In this document: one piece after another, positions 27,413-36,932 of the stretch | How positions within the stretch are numbered: position 1 is the stretch's first letter | How the letters are laid out: each line of letters begins with the position of its first letter | Source of the DNA: Candidatus Mailhella excrementigallinarum | GTDB lineage: Bacteria; Desulfobacterota; Desulfovibrionia; Desulfovibrionales; Desulfovibrionaceae | Direction: 5' to 3' | Length of the DNA stretch: 64,000 nucleotides | Assembly: GCA_944324075.1 (NCBI GenBank) | Contig: CALUUZ010000013.1 | Coordinates: 1 to 64,000, forward strand | Program-made: the position numbers and the translations under genes | Notes under the pieces: generated by a model | Told to the model about the DNA's origin: nothing | Database searches by the model: none | What the model saw: only the letters and a program-made list of their open reading frames with translations

Positions 27413-28663
27413 TTACTTGTTCTCGTTCAGCCTGGCTTCCTGCGGGAACATGGGCAGATAGCGGTAGGAAAGGGAAAGTACCATGGCCGCATAGGCCATG
27501 ACCAGCGCACATGCGCCCCATTCGGCCCAGTTCGGCGCATAGGTGCGCCATGCGTCAAAGGGCATGACCGGAATGGCCAGAGCCTGCACCGTGAGCAGAT
27601 AACGGTTCAGGGTAATGCTGATGCAGGTAAGCGTCAGCATGGTATAGAAGATTTTGGGGTTCTCGCGGGTGGATTTTTTCAGCAGGAAAATCACCGGCAG
27701 AATAATGCACAGCAGCTCCGTCCACATCAGCCATTTTCCGTAAATCCAGCCGTAGAACATCTGATCGAAGGTCAGACCTTCCCGGGGAAGGAGGTCTACA
27801 GCCCAGAACCATGTATCCGCCAGTTTGAACACGGTATAGACCAGCAGCATGGTCCCGCCGATCTTGCCCATGAGCTGCTTTACCTCCCAGGTCACCAGTC
27901 TGCGGCCGGACATCTTTTCCATGATTGTGCAGACGAGAACGGTGAACATGGGACCGGCGCTGATGGCGGACAGGATGAACAGGAAGAAGGTCCAGGGCCA
28001 GATGAAGAAGCCTTCCCGATACAGGTAGGGCCGGCCGAACAGCACACCGTACATGCCGCCGAGCGATCCCTGATGGAATGTGGACAGAAAGGCGCCGATG
28101 CCTGCAAACAGAGGCATGAGCAGATGGAAGTTGTGTGCCAGGGCGCTGATGAAACGGGATCTGGCAAGCTGGCGGTTTTCCAGAATCAGCGGCACATACT
28201 CGATAATGAGCACGATGCAGTAACATGTGATACAGAAGATGACTTCCGTCAGCATGGAGTGGACGTTGGGATACCAGTATCCGAACCAGCAGCGGATGGG
28301 CTGGCCGATATCCAGCACCAGGATGAGCATGGCTCCCGTATAGCAGAGAAAACCGATGACCGCCGCCAGATTGACGATGTTTTTCAGTTCGTCGATGTTC
28401 AGAATATAGCGGAGCAGCCCGGTGAAAAACGCTCCTGCGCCCAGCGCAATGACTGCGAGGTCAAAGGTGATCCACAGGCCGAAACCGAAGTAATCGTCCA
28501 TGCCGGTTTCACCCAGACCGAAACCAAGCACGCGCACGGCGGCATAAAGCCCCCATAGCAGAATAACGCCCAGAATGCCCATCCAGGCCATGAATCTGGT
28601 CAGGGAGCAGCGCTGACAGCCTTCAGGGAACAGGGCCGCGTCAACAGGTTTGCTGTAATCCAT
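27413..28663 (-). CDS. qrcD: Menaquinone reductase complex, integral membrane subunit
   Basis: NrfD/PsrC-type membrane subunit of the Qrc complex, which passes electrons from periplasmic type I cytochrome c3 to menaquinone. The 416-residue protein has about ten hydrophobic helices, as known for QrcD. Start at 28663 is three bases from the qrcC stop. Fourth gene of qrcABCD; gene order is the same as in Desulfovibrio vulgaris. In that genus Qrc is needed for sulfate respiration on hydrogen or formate. Confidence 0.93.
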   Translation of the reverse strand: MDYSKPVDAALFPEGCQRCSLTRFMAWMGILGVILLWGLYAAVRVLGFGLGETGMDDYFGFGLWITFDLAVIALGAGAFFTGLLRYILNIDELKNIVNLAAVIGFLCYTGAMLILVLDIGQPIRCWFGYWYPNVHSMLTEVIFCITCYCIVLIIEYVPLILENRQLARSRFISALAHNFHLLMPLFAGIGAFLSTFHQGSLGGMYGVLFGRPYLYREGFFIWPWTFFLFILSAISAGPMFTVLVCTIMEKMSGRRLVTWEVKQLMGKIGGTMLLVYTVFKLADTWFWAVDLLPREGLTFDQMFYGWIYGKWLMWTELLCIILPVIFLLKKSTRENPKIFYTMLTLTCISITLNRYLLTVQALAIPVMPFDAWRTYAPNWAEWGACALVMAYAAMVLSLSYRYLPMFPQEARLNENK

Positions 28664-28666
28664 AAC

Positions 28667-29446
28667 CTACACCTTCTTGTTATCGCCGGTGGCTTCGTGT
28701 TCCAGATAGTTGTCGCCCTGACGGCGGACCCATTCCCGCTTGCTCAGGTAGTAAACCTGCGGCTCGGTTCCCAGTCTTTCCAGCAGGCGGAAAGCATGGG
28801 GACTCTGCCTGAGCTCATACACCTTGTGCTTGGGGTTGTTCAGATCGCCGAACGTAATCGCCCCGTTCGGGCAGGCTTCCGTGCAGGCGGTGATGTACGC
28901 GCCGTCAGGCAGATCCATCGGGTCCTCGCCTTTCAGGATGGCGGCATCCTTGGCGTGCATCCAGCGATGATGGCAGAACGAACACTTTTCTACAACACCG
29001 CGCGGGCGGGTGGATACATCGGGAGTCAGCGTACGATCCAGATCGCCCGGCCATTTGGGATCATACCAGTTAAAGTAGCGGGCATGGTAAGGACACGAGG
29101 CCATGCAGTACCGGCAGCCGATGCAGCGGGGAGGAATCTGGCTGACGATTCCGCCTTCTTCGCGCTTGTCGGTGGCGACCACAGGGCACACGCTGACGCA
29201 GGACGGCTTGCCGCACTGCATGCAGGGACGGGGCAGATATGCCACTTCGTGGTCGGGGAAGGACTTGCCGTTGGAAAGGCGGTACACCGTAAGCCAGTTC
29301 AGGGCGCGCAGCTTGTTGCTGGCATCGACCTGGGGGGCAAGATTGTTTTCCGCCTGGCAGGCCACCATGCACGCGCCGCATCCGGTGCATTTGTCAAGGT
29401 CGATGACCATGCCCCATCTGATTTTGAAATCGATAACTTCAGACAT
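28667..29446 (-). CDS. qrcC: Menaquinone reductase complex, iron-sulfur subunit
   Basis: A 259-residue periplasm-side Fe-S protein with four cluster-binding Cys groups: CTGCGACMVACQ (about 20-31), CMQCGKPSCVSVCP, CIGCRYCMASCP and CSFCHHR with a later Cys in CTEACP. It relays electrons between QrcB and the membrane subunit. It lacks its own signal peptide, as expected if exported with the Tat-type partner QrcB. The gene sits 10 bases after qrcB. Confidence 0.93.
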   Translation of the reverse strand: MSEVIDFKIRWGMVIDLDKCTGCGACMVACQAENNLAPQVDASNKLRALNWLTVYRLSNGKSFPDHEVAYLPRPCMQCGKPSCVSVCPVVATDKREEGGIVSQIPPRCIGCRYCMASCPYHARYFNWYDPKWPGDLDRTLTPDVSTRPRGVVEKCSFCHHRWMHAKDAAILKGEDPMDLPDGAYITACTEACPNGAITFGDLNNPKHKVYELRQSPHAFRLLERLGTEPQVYYLSKREWVRRQGDNYLEHEATGDNKKV

Positions 29447-29456
29447 TTCTCGCTCC

Positions 29457-31526
29457 CTACGCCTTGTCCACGCTTACACCTGCGGAACTCCATACCGGCA
29501 GGCCTGTGCCGGGTTCGCGGGTGATGCTGGTCAATGTCATGATGTTGCTCCCCTTGTTCCGGCTGAACTCGTCAAAGGCGGTGTGGCCGAGTCCGGCGCT
29601 CAGAGCGACAGCGTCGGGGAGTACGCCTTCAAAAATGTCCACCAGAGCGGGAACCTTCACCTTACCGTTGCCGACAGTTACGCGGGCTCCCTTGCGCACG
29701 CCGAGCTTGTCCGCTGTAGCGGCATTCATCTGCGCCACGCTGGAATGCCCGGCAAGCTGGTATTCCGTAATGATTTTTGTGGCGAAGGGCGGAATGCCTG
29801 TCTGGGCAGTGCCCATGCCGAGTACGACAACAGGCGCCAGGCTCAGGGGGGCTGCTTCTTTCTTCAGCGTCAGGGCTGTTCTGATCGCGTCCGTGTTGTA
29901 TACGGGCACGGAAAACGCGCCGGATGCCTTTTTCTGGAATACGGCTCCGCTTTCCACCATTTTCCGGAAATTGGCACCGAGACTGTAAGCCTTTTTATAC
30001 AGCAGTCCGGGCATGTCCTTCACTCCGGTTTCGACACCGAGCTCCTTCGCCAGGGAGATGAGAACCTCGCCCATGGGGCGGGAGTTATAGAAGGGCTTGA
30101 CCAGAGGATGGCTGATGCACCAGCTGACTTCTCCGGAACCGTAGGGCGTGTAGCAGTCGTCAAAGCGTTCCAGCCCCATGGCGGCAGGGAGAACAAGATC
30201 GCATCTCGCGCAGCTCTCGCTGAGGAAGCTCGCCATGGCGACTTTGAAGCCGCTTCTGGTGAACACTTCTTCCATGCCTGAATCGGAAGGCAGTGAATAC
30301 AGCGGGTTGGCGTCATATATGAGCAGCACGCGTGGCGCTTCTGTTTCGCCGGAAGCTACGCTCTGCGACCATGCTATGAGGTTGCGGTTCACCACTGTGC
30401 GATAGTCGGAAGCTCCGGTCACGACAGGGGTGGGAAAAGGCAGGTTGACGAGTCCGCCTTCCGCTCCCACACGGCCAAGCAGCATGTTTACTGCGATGCC
30501 CGCCATAACGGCTCCCGCTCCGCCGCCCGCGCCAAGGGCTGAACCCACCAGAACAAGAGGCTTTTCCGCCCCCGCAAGGGCTTTGGCTACTTCAGCGAGG
30601 CGTCCGGCGTCCACACCGGTCAGCGCTGCAACCTTTTCGGGAGTATATTCCCCCGCAAGAGCTTTGAAATCGTCAAGACCGGCGGAAGGCACTGCATGCC
30701 CGGCCTTGATCAGAAGATGGGCTATGCCCAGGGCCAGCTCCATTTCCATCCCGTCGCGGCAGGGCAGCCACCAGTCCGCGCCCGCGGCGGTATTGTTCTG
30801 CACCGGCCCGGCATAGGCAAACTTCACCCGCGCTTCCTGCCCGGCAGGGCGTCCGGCGCTGAAGTTCCTGCGGTTGCGGGCCACTGTGCCCCAGCTTTCC
30901 AGCATATTCGCACCGATGGCGAGGATGAAGTCGCTGTTATCCACATCATAGCCCAGACGTCCCATGCCTCCCATGGCGCTCCACGCAGCCAGAGCGGCCT
31001 GTTCGTCATCGGGCATGAAATAGAAATCGGCGGAGCCACGGCTTTCCACAAGGCTGGACAGCAGCTCATTCACAGTACTGGTGGGGTCTCCCGAGATGCA
31101 GGCCGTGGAGCCGCCGGCTTCGGCCAGCTTTTCCCTGAGCAGCTTTTCCGCCTCCTCCCAGGAAATGGCGACCAGAGCGCCGTCGGGGGTGCGGCGCAGA
31201 GGCTCTTTCAGTCTGGCCGGACTGACCATGAGCTGTGTTTCGGCTGCGGCAAGCGCAGTGAGCGCTCCGCGGCTCAGGGGGTTATCCGGATCGCTGAGAG
31301 CGCGCACGGGCTGTCCGTCCACCAGACGGACACGGATGCCTGTGCCGGAGGGACAAAGTTTGCTGATGGTACGCATATATGTGCTGTCGCCCCGGGGAAC
31401 ACGGGGAATCCAGCCCCAGTTCTGGGACCAGTACACGGCATCGTACAGAGTATTCCAGATAATGGGAGACGCCACGAGGCCCACGGTCCCGCCGGCGGCA
31501 AATTTGAGAAATCCTCTTCTGTTCAT
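29457..31526 (-). CDS. qrcB: Menaquinone reductase complex, molybdopterin-oxidoreductase-like subunit
   Basis: A 689-residue member of the molybdopterin oxidoreductase superfamily. The N-terminus MNRRGFLKFAAGGTVGLVAS is a twin-arginine signal, so the protein is exported folded, probably carrying QrcC. From work on D. vulgaris Qrc, QrcB is known to lack molybdenum; consistent with this, no N-terminal CxxC-type [4Fe-4S] motif is seen. It forms the soluble core between the cytochrome QrcA and QrcC. Confidence 0.92.
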   Translation of the reverse strand: MNRRGFLKFAAGGTVGLVASPIIWNTLYDAVYWSQNWGWIPRVPRGDSTYMRTISKLCPSGTGIRVRLVDGQPVRALSDPDNPLSRGALTALAAAETQLMVSPARLKEPLRRTPDGALVAISWEEAEKLLREKLAEAGGSTACISGDPTSTVNELLSSLVESRGSADFYFMPDDEQAALAAWSAMGGMGRLGYDVDNSDFILAIGANMLESWGTVARNRRNFSAGRPAGQEARVKFAYAGPVQNNTAAGADWWLPCRDGMEMELALGIAHLLIKAGHAVPSAGLDDFKALAGEYTPEKVAALTGVDAGRLAEVAKALAGAEKPLVLVGSALGAGGGAGAVMAGIAVNMLLGRVGAEGGLVNLPFPTPVVTGASDYRTVVNRNLIAWSQSVASGETEAPRVLLIYDANPLYSLPSDSGMEEVFTRSGFKVAMASFLSESCARCDLVLPAAMGLERFDDCYTPYGSGEVSWCISHPLVKPFYNSRPMGEVLISLAKELGVETGVKDMPGLLYKKAYSLGANFRKMVESGAVFQKKASGAFSVPVYNTDAIRTALTLKKEAAPLSLAPVVVLGMGTAQTGIPPFATKIITEYQLAGHSSVAQMNAATADKLGVRKGARVTVGNGKVKVPALVDIFEGVLPDAVALSAGLGHTAFDEFSRNKGSNIMTLTSITREPGTGLPVWSSAGVSVDKA

Positions 31527-31552
31527 GATTTCCTCACTGGCTCGCCTGGGCG

Positions 31553-32200
31553 CTACTTGTGGCAGACGAAGCAGGCGTTATTCGCATTGGTCGCCGGGCT
31601 CAGGTGGTTGGGGTTGGCGTGGCAGCGCTCGCAGTCCCACATGAGCATGGTGCCCTTCGGATAGCCGGAAAGCCGGTTTTCCGAATAGACGGGCGGAGTG
31701 GTCACCTTCGACATGTCGATATGGCATACCTTGCACAGAGCACCCGGATTCTCCGCATATTCTGTGTGGCAGGTCGAGCAGCGTTCTACGGAGTGAACGG
31801 AATGGCTGAAGAAGACATTATCGGGCTGCTTCAGATAAACGAGCCACTCGGAACGGATCTCGCGGCCTGTCTGGACATAGTCCTGCACGAAACGGATTTC
31901 CTCGGGAGTATTGCCGATGGCTTCCGAGTGGCATTCCGCACATGAGGCGGTGGTAGGCACGCCGCTGAACTGGCCGTCAGGCCCCGCAAAGTGGCATTGC
32001 CTGCAATCCATGCCCTGCTCGTCCACATGGAGAACGTGGTTGAACGCGACCGGTTGTTTCAGTTCTTTCTGCATAAGAGCGGGCAGAACCGCCCAGCCCA
32101 GAATCAGGGCCACGACCAGGCCCACAAGGAAGGCGCCCCAACCGCAACAGCAACATTTTTTTGCCGTTTCAGGTGCGCTGGTGTGATTCCTCTCCTCCAT
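31553..32200 (-). CDS. qrcA: Menaquinone reductase complex, hexaheme cytochrome c subunit
   Basis: A 215-residue membrane-anchored multiheme cytochrome that accepts electrons from periplasmic cytochrome c3. Six CxxCH heme motifs are visible (CRQCH, CAECH, CSTCH, CKVCH, CERCH, CFVCH), matching the six hemes of QrcA. An N-terminal helix (about 22-40) anchors it. Just before the helix is an unusual KKCCCCGWG run facing the cytoplasm. First gene of the operon; GAGG precedes the ATG at 32198-32200. Confidence 0.93.
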   Translation of the reverse strand: MEERNHTSAPETAKKCCCCGWGAFLVGLVVALILGWAVLPALMQKELKQPVAFNHVLHVDEQGMDCRQCHFAGPDGQFSGVPTTASCAECHSEAIGNTPEEIRFVQDYVQTGREIRSEWLVYLKQPDNVFFSHSVHSVERCSTCHTEYAENPGALCKVCHIDMSKVTTPPVYSENRLSGYPKGTMLMWDCERCHANPNHLSPATNANNACFVCHK

Positions 32201-32676
32201 CCCGATGCCTCGTGCTGGTTTGAGGTGACTGATTGACGCGTCCGGACCGCGACAGAAGTCGGGAACGGCGGGACGCTGGCGGAACCATCGGCAATCTGAG
32301 AAATGCAGCGAAGAGTTCCCGTGAACTGTGTCAGTCTAGGGTAAAAACATGCGTATGGCAATGGGGAAATAGAGGAACACGACTACCTGTCGCAAGATAT
32401 TGTCATGCCGTCAGTGAGCGGACTCAGCCGGACGGAATTGGCTCCGACGGCCCGAAGACAGGGATGACGCCGCATGTTTTTCATGATAGGAGAGCCGGGT
32501 TCTTTGGGTTTTCCTTCTTTAGGCCAGAGGGCCATTGCCGGGATCGGCCCGGTAATGCCGGAAGCGCGCGGGGCTTATGAGGCCGCGGACTTCCGAAAAG
32601 CTGTCCAGAATGATGCAGAAATGCGGGGCAGAGGAAAACCGGCATAACATGCGGGCATGGCCCGACGGAGAGTGCA
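32201..32676. other. Divergent gap between qrcA and the rhodanese gene
   Basis: About 475 bases without a supported gene. It holds a likely qrc promoter (32333-32361, minus strand) and a hairpin at about 32533-32556. Nothing else recognisable. Confidence 0.5.
32333..32361 (-). promoter_or_regulatory. Predicted sigma-70-type promoter of qrcABCD
   Basis: On the minus strand TTGCCA (32361-32356) and TAGACT (32338-32333) are separated by exactly 17 bases, about 130 bases before the qrcA start. Confidence 0.45.
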
Positions 32677-33051
32677 ATGAAACGGGTTTTACGGTTTACG
32701 CTTATCTGTCTGATGCTGTTTATGGGATACGCGGCACCGTCCGCGGCGAAAAATGAAGCTTCAGCTCCTGCAGCGGTAGCTCCTCAGGAAGCGCTTTCCC
32801 TTATTGAGCAGACTCCGGATGTTTTCATCCTGGATGTGCGGACTCCCGGCGAGTTTGCGCAGAAGCATCTGCCCAACGCGGTGAACATTCCCGTGGAAGA
32901 ATTGAAGGACAGATTGGCCGAAGTGCCGGATGGCAAGCCCGTGGTGGTATATTGCCGTTCCGGAATGAGGGCCGGAAACGCAGGCGCGATGCTCGGCAAG
33001 GCCCGTCCTGACATGAAGATCTTTGTGGTAAAAGGCTCTATTGTCCAGTAG
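32677..33051 (+). CDS. Periplasmic rhodanese-domain protein
   Basis: A 124-residue protein with a signal peptide (MKRVLRFTLICLMLFMGYAA, cleavage near SAA at 22-24) and one rhodanese domain. Active-site Cys93 lies in VVYCRSGMRAG, and FILDVRTPGEFAQKHLPNA is the typical first half. Single-domain rhodaneses transfer sulfane sulfur to acceptors such as cyanide or protein thiols. The C-terminus (KGSIVQ) stops slightly earlier than the usual GGxxxW ending. Confidence 0.88.
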   Translation: MKRVLRFTLICLMLFMGYAAPSAAKNEASAPAAVAPQEALSLIEQTPDVFILDVRTPGEFAQKHLPNAVNIPVEELKDRLAEVPDGKPVVVYCRSGMRAGNAGAMLGKARPDMKIFVVKGSIVQ

Positions 33052-33082
33052 CTCCCGGCCGTCCGGATTTTCGGAAACGCTC

Positions 33083-33112
33083 TTGACCTGTGTCCGGGTG
33101 TCCGGCTACAAG
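33083..33112 (+). promoter_or_regulatory. Predicted promoter of tRNA-Ser
   Basis: TTGACC (33083-33088) and TACAAG (33107-33112) with an 18-base spacer, about 55 bases before the tRNA start. Confidence 0.4.
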
Positions 33113-33167
33113 GGATGACGCATTGCGAATCCCCTGCGGGGGAAGCAGGTTTAACAGCCTCAGTTAT

Positions 33168-33257
33168 GGAAGAGTGGCAGAGCGGTTGAATGCGACGGTC
33201 TTGAAAACCGTTGAGGATTTACGTCCTCCGGGGGTTCGAATCCCTCCTCTTCCGCCA
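33168..33257 (+). tRNA. tRNA-Ser (TGA anticodon)
   Basis: Acceptor arms GGAAGAG (33168-33174) and CTCTTCC (33247-33253) pair fully, followed by discriminator G and encoded CCA (33255-33257). The anticodon stem ACGGT/ACCGT encloses the loop CTTGAAA with anticodon TGA at 33202-33204. A long variable arm (GAGGATTTACGTCCTC) and the T-arm GGTTCGAATCC confirm a class II serine tRNA. No integrase or attachment-site duplication is seen downstream. Confidence 0.97.
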
Positions 33258-33499
33258 GGCGGAATCGTATGAGTCCTTGCAAGCCGGGTCGTCATTTGCA
33301 GGGGCTCATTTTTATTGGCATGGACTCTGACCGGACGGCGGCCCCGCGCGGCGTTATCAATGCGATTTTTCAGCGGAACGTCCGCAGCGCTGTTTCCTGC
33401 CGGGCGGCGATGGCTTTGTGAGAGTCGGTATCGGTTCTGACGGGACTGGCTGCCGGGATCGCCGGAAAACAGAAATTTTCCGCGCGTGGGAGTGTTTTC

Positions 33500-34462
33500 A
33501 TGAACATGCGTTTCATCGACTTGCATTGTGATACCATGACGAGAAAGGGTGACGTGCCGTTTGCGGACTGGACGGGACACGTCACGCCGGACAAGCTGCG
33601 TCGGGGGGGGGCTCTGGCCCAGTGTTTCGCATTGTTTATTCTGACCCGTGAACCGGAGTTGCGAAAACCGGACGATATGCCTCCCCACGCCATTTTTGAA
33701 CGCTGTTTCGAGATATACCGGCGGGAACTGGGGATACACTCGCAAACCCTGTCCTCCGCTCTCTCCGTGGCGGATATCACGGCCAATGCCAGAAGGGGAT
33801 ATATTTCCTCCATCCTCACAGTGGAGGATGCCGTGGCTCTCGAAGGAAATCTGGAGTATCTGGATGACTGGTTCGCAAAAGGAGTGCGGATGGCAACGCT
33901 GCTCTGGAACTATGAGAATGAGCTGGGATTTCCCCATTCACGCGAAGCGGCGCGAATGGGGCTTGGGCTCAAGCCTTTTGGGAAAGATGTCGTTCGGCGT
34001 ATGAATGAGCTGGGAATCATTATTGATGTTTCCCATCTTTCCGACGGCGGGGTCCGCGATGTGGCGGAGCTTTCCAGGAAGCCCTTTGTCGCCTCTCACT
34101 CCTGCGCCAGAGCTCTGTGTGATCACTCCCGCTGCTTGTCTGACGATTTGCTGCGCCTGATCGGAGAGAGCGGGGGCGTGATCGGGGTAAATTTCTTCGG
34201 TATTTTTCTGCGCAGGGACAGTGAGGTCACCCTGATCGAAGATATTGTGCGCCATGTTCTGCATATCAGGGACAAGGCGGGGATCGGGGCGCTGGCCTTC
34301 GGCTCTGATTTTGATGGCATTTCCAGCAGACTGGAATTTGATGATTATTCGGGAATGCCGCTCCTGGCCGCTGCCCTGGAAAGATATTTACCCCCGCGCG
34401 AAATGGATATGATCTGTTCCGGCAACGCGCTGCGCGTCATGCGTGAGGTCTGGGGAGCATAG
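33500..34462 (+). CDS. Membrane dipeptidase (peptidase family M19)
   Basis: A 320-residue zinc dipeptidase of the renal dipeptidase family. Metal-binding motifs are all present: FIDLHCDTM (His9 and Asp11), the bridging Glu in LTVEDAVAL, and two His in IIDVSHLSD and FVASHSCARAL; GSDFDG near 275 is also typical. No signal peptide is seen, so it is cytoplasmic. Members cleave a range of dipeptides including D-amino-acid-containing ones. GGGAG precedes the ATG at 33500; a second ATG is two codons later. Confidence 0.9.
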   Translation: MNMRFIDLHCDTMTRKGDVPFADWTGHVTPDKLRRGGALAQCFALFILTREPELRKPDDMPPHAIFERCFEIYRRELGIHSQTLSSALSVADITANARRGYISSILTVEDAVALEGNLEYLDDWFAKGVRMATLLWNYENELGFPHSREAARMGLGLKPFGKDVVRRMNELGIIIDVSHLSDGGVRDVAELSRKPFVASHSCARALCDHSRCLSDDLLRLIGESGGVIGVNFFGIFLRRDSEVTLIEDIVRHVLHIRDKAGIGALAFGSDFDGISSRLEFDDYSGMPLLAAALERYLPPREMDMICSGNALRVMREVWGA

Positions 34463-34479
34463 GACTCTGCGGGAATCCA

Positions 34480-34590
34480 GGCCCTTTCGCCGTCGAAATG
34501 CCCCACGGAGGCGAGACTCCGGCGAAAGTGTGGAGTCTGCGGCCGGAAAGAGGGACTGGCCGGACAGTTCTCTTCGATTTCAGAATATCC
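34480..34590 (+). repeat. Degenerate R1-like sequence
   Basis: GTGTGGAGTCTGCGGCCGGA and GGACTGGCCGGACAG followed by TTCTCTTCGATTTCAGAAT align block by block with the R1 right module. No clear ends remain. It lies between the dipeptidase gene and the EF-hand gene. Confidence 0.45.
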
Positions 34591-34609
34591 TGATGGGGAT
34601 TAAAATGTC

Positions 34610-34639
34610 TGCCGGTCGGAAATCTGTTTCCGACCGGCA
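34610..34639 (-). terminator. Hairpin terminator downstream of the EF-hand gene
   Basis: A perfect 13-bp stem (34610-34622 with 34627-34639), 4-base loop. On the minus strand it is followed by GACATTTTAA; it sits 32 bases after the EF-hand gene's stop codon. Confidence 0.6.
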
Positions 34640-34670
34640 ATACGTCGGCGCACTTCACGGGTGGTGCGCC

Positions 34671-36932
34671 TTATTTTCTTGCGGGAGAAGGTGTCTGACT
34701 CTCGCTGTGTTCCAGGTGTTCCGACAGTGCAGAGAAGGGGTTGTCCACAAGGCCCGTGTAGATCAGTCCTCCGGCGACGGCTCCGGACAGCAGAGCGATC
34801 AGAAGGAGGAGGGCGGGCCACTTTGCCGGGTTTCGATCCCGAAAGGGGTCCTTCATGTCACGATGGACGTTGGGCGGCAGTTTCGCCTTCTGCGTCAGCG
34901 CCGCGCCGATGCGCAGATTGATCGGCGCAAAGCTGTTCACCGCCCAGCCGGAGGCTTCAAGCAGAGGGCCCAGGGTCCGTTTGTGCAGCTTGAGCCAGGC
35001 CATGAGCAGGGAGGGGCCGGAAAATACCAGAAGAAGGGCGAGAACCAGCAGAGGCAACTGCCACCAGCTCAGGGAGAGCAGCCCCTGAACAATGGAGGCA
35101 AGGGCAGTGCCCAGAGCGCCCATGGCCAGACCTACGGCAGCGAATATTCCGGCGCTTTTGCCGATGTCGAAACCGGGACTCTTGCCGGAACTTACGTCCT
35201 TGGTAAGAGTATCCAGTTTCCTGGCGGCGGTAGCGCTTACGGAGGAAGTCTTGCTGGATGCATATTTGGCCAGTTGTTCCGTGGCCATGCGGGCCATGCG
35301 CTTGTATGGCGCCCACAGGGCCTGACGGAGGCTGATGGGTGCCTGCACCAGCTTGATCAGCGTGGCGTCCCAGTCGTTGCCCATGTTGTCCACAAAGACG
35401 CCGTTGCGCCCGGGGATAAGCAGATCGGCATCGCCCTGCGTGACGGCGGCGACAATGGTAATGGTTCCTTCCGGGGCTCTGTCCGCAGAGCTTTTCCTGA
35501 TCCGTCTGCATTCACAGTAGGCAAGGCAAAGATTGCTGAATGCCGCCATGGCTGAATGTTTGTCCACATTGGCTACAGGCACGCAGAGGCGGCAACTGCG
35601 GCCGTCCATATAGAGTACGCCGTTCTGAAATGCAGCCTGACCGCTCAGGTTGTAAAAGTCGTGGAAGGAAACGAAGTTCATCAGCAGGCGGTGCAGATGG
35701 CGATGGAAGATAACGAGTTTTTCCACATCAGCAATGCCGCCGGAACCAGCCGGGACGGCCAGATCCTTTTGCACCAGCCTGTCGAAGCTGGCTGCCGCGT
35801 CGCCGTTCAGCAGCTTGTCCATCCCCGCTGTGCCGAGAATTTTTTCCATGTCTTCCGGTTGTGCTGAAGGAGGGATGTCCACAGGAGCGGAGGTCTGGGG
35901 CGCGGGCTTTCCGTTCACTGCCTCGACATAGGAACCGAAAGCGGTCCGGACGGTGAGCCAGTCCGCCCGACTCATGCTGTCCTTCCGCGGCAGAAGTGGA
36001 GCGAGAAGACGGAACAGTTCCGCAATTTGATCCGCCCAGGCGGGATTGATGCCTGAGTCGGGCCGCAGCGGCCGTTCCGCTTCCACTCGGGCGAGAGGCA
36101 GTTCTGCCAGAGCTGAACTTTGCAGAATGCCATGCTCATCCTCGGAAGGAAATTTTTCCTCGGCGGAGGAAGCAAGTCCTGTTTCGATTCCGGGCGCGAA
36201 GGATGCCAGCTGGCAGCGCAGAAAGTAGTCATCGATTTTGGGACGGAGTTGCCGCATGAGCGCCCATGCCCTTGCGGTATCATCTCCCAGGGGAAGAGAC
36301 AGCGCGGACATGCCGCTTTGCCAGGCCTTCCAGTCACTGATAAGCTGGAGAAACGCCGCGGAAATCTCGCTGTCGATGCCGGGCTGGCCTCCGGCATCCT
36401 TTCTGCCGCCGACAAAGGTCAGCGCCTGACTGATGAATGACCGCACATCTTCGGGCAGGTGTTCGTCGGGAGGGAAAATTCCGTCCCCATTGAACAGATG
36501 CTGTGCCGCGTGCGCGGCGGCATCCATGACTTCCCTCTGGTTCAGGCTGTCCGATTCCGGTTTGTTGAGGGTTTCAAGAATATGCTGTGCCGCGGCAAGC
36601 AGCGCCTGTCCGTCGGGCGTATCCGATCTGATGGCGTTCAGGGGCATGTCATCCGGCGGATTGACCAATGATGCCGGGTCTGCCAGACGCGCACAGGTCC
36701 AGCGTACTGCATCCCGTACTTCGGGAATGCGGATACGGCCGTCATGATCGGTATCCAGCAGTTCCAGGGTACGTTCATCAAATTCCAGCCCTGCGGCCGG
36801 GCAGCTGAGAGCCGCCCACAGCTTGGGGTCAAGCTCGTCCAGATGCGTGAGTTCATCCGCCGTTTGCAGGGTAACCTGATCCAGTCCTCCGATACGGACG
36901 AATTTCCAGCAGAACGTGTCGTTTTTTTTCAT
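34671..36932 (-). CDS. Large EF-hand membrane protein of unknown function
   Basis: I do not recognise a family with a known role. The 753-residue protein has a canonical EF-hand calcium loop at 60-71 (DTDHDGRIRIPE, acidic residues at positions 1, 3, 5 and 12), a weaker NGDGIFPPDE-like segment near 150, a long soluble region rich in helices, and a hydrophobic block at about 594-645 plus a final helix at about 704-727. So it is mostly cytoplasmic or periplasmic with a C-terminal membrane anchor; there is no signal peptide. It is transcribed alone, with repeats upstream and a terminator downstream. Confidence 0.6.
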   Translation of the reverse strand: MKKNDTFCWKFVRIGGLDQVTLQTADELTHLDELDPKLWAALSCPAAGLEFDERTLELLDTDHDGRIRIPEVRDAVRWTCARLADPASLVNPPDDMPLNAIRSDTPDGQALLAAAQHILETLNKPESDSLNQREVMDAAAHAAQHLFNGDGIFPPDEHLPEDVRSFISQALTFVGGRKDAGGQPGIDSEISAAFLQLISDWKAWQSGMSALSLPLGDDTARAWALMRQLRPKIDDYFLRCQLASFAPGIETGLASSAEEKFPSEDEHGILQSSALAELPLARVEAERPLRPDSGINPAWADQIAELFRLLAPLLPRKDSMSRADWLTVRTAFGSYVEAVNGKPAPQTSAPVDIPPSAQPEDMEKILGTAGMDKLLNGDAAASFDRLVQKDLAVPAGSGGIADVEKLVIFHRHLHRLLMNFVSFHDFYNLSGQAAFQNGVLYMDGRSCRLCVPVANVDKHSAMAAFSNLCLAYCECRRIRKSSADRAPEGTITIVAAVTQGDADLLIPGRNGVFVDNMGNDWDATLIKLVQAPISLRQALWAPYKRMARMATEQLAKYASSKTSSVSATAARKLDTLTKDVSSGKSPGFDIGKSAGIFAAVGLAMGALGTALASIVQGLLSLSWWQLPLLVLALLLVFSGPSLLMAWLKLHKRTLGPLLEASGWAVNSFAPINLRIGAALTQKAKLPPNVHRDMKDPFRDRNPAKWPALLLLIALLSGAVAGGLIYTGLVDNPFSALSEHLEHSESQTPSPARK

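Noticed and set aside
33168..33500. Genomic island integrated at tRNA-Ser
   Set aside because: No integrase gene and no repeat of the tRNA 3' end are seen in the window; flanking genes look native.
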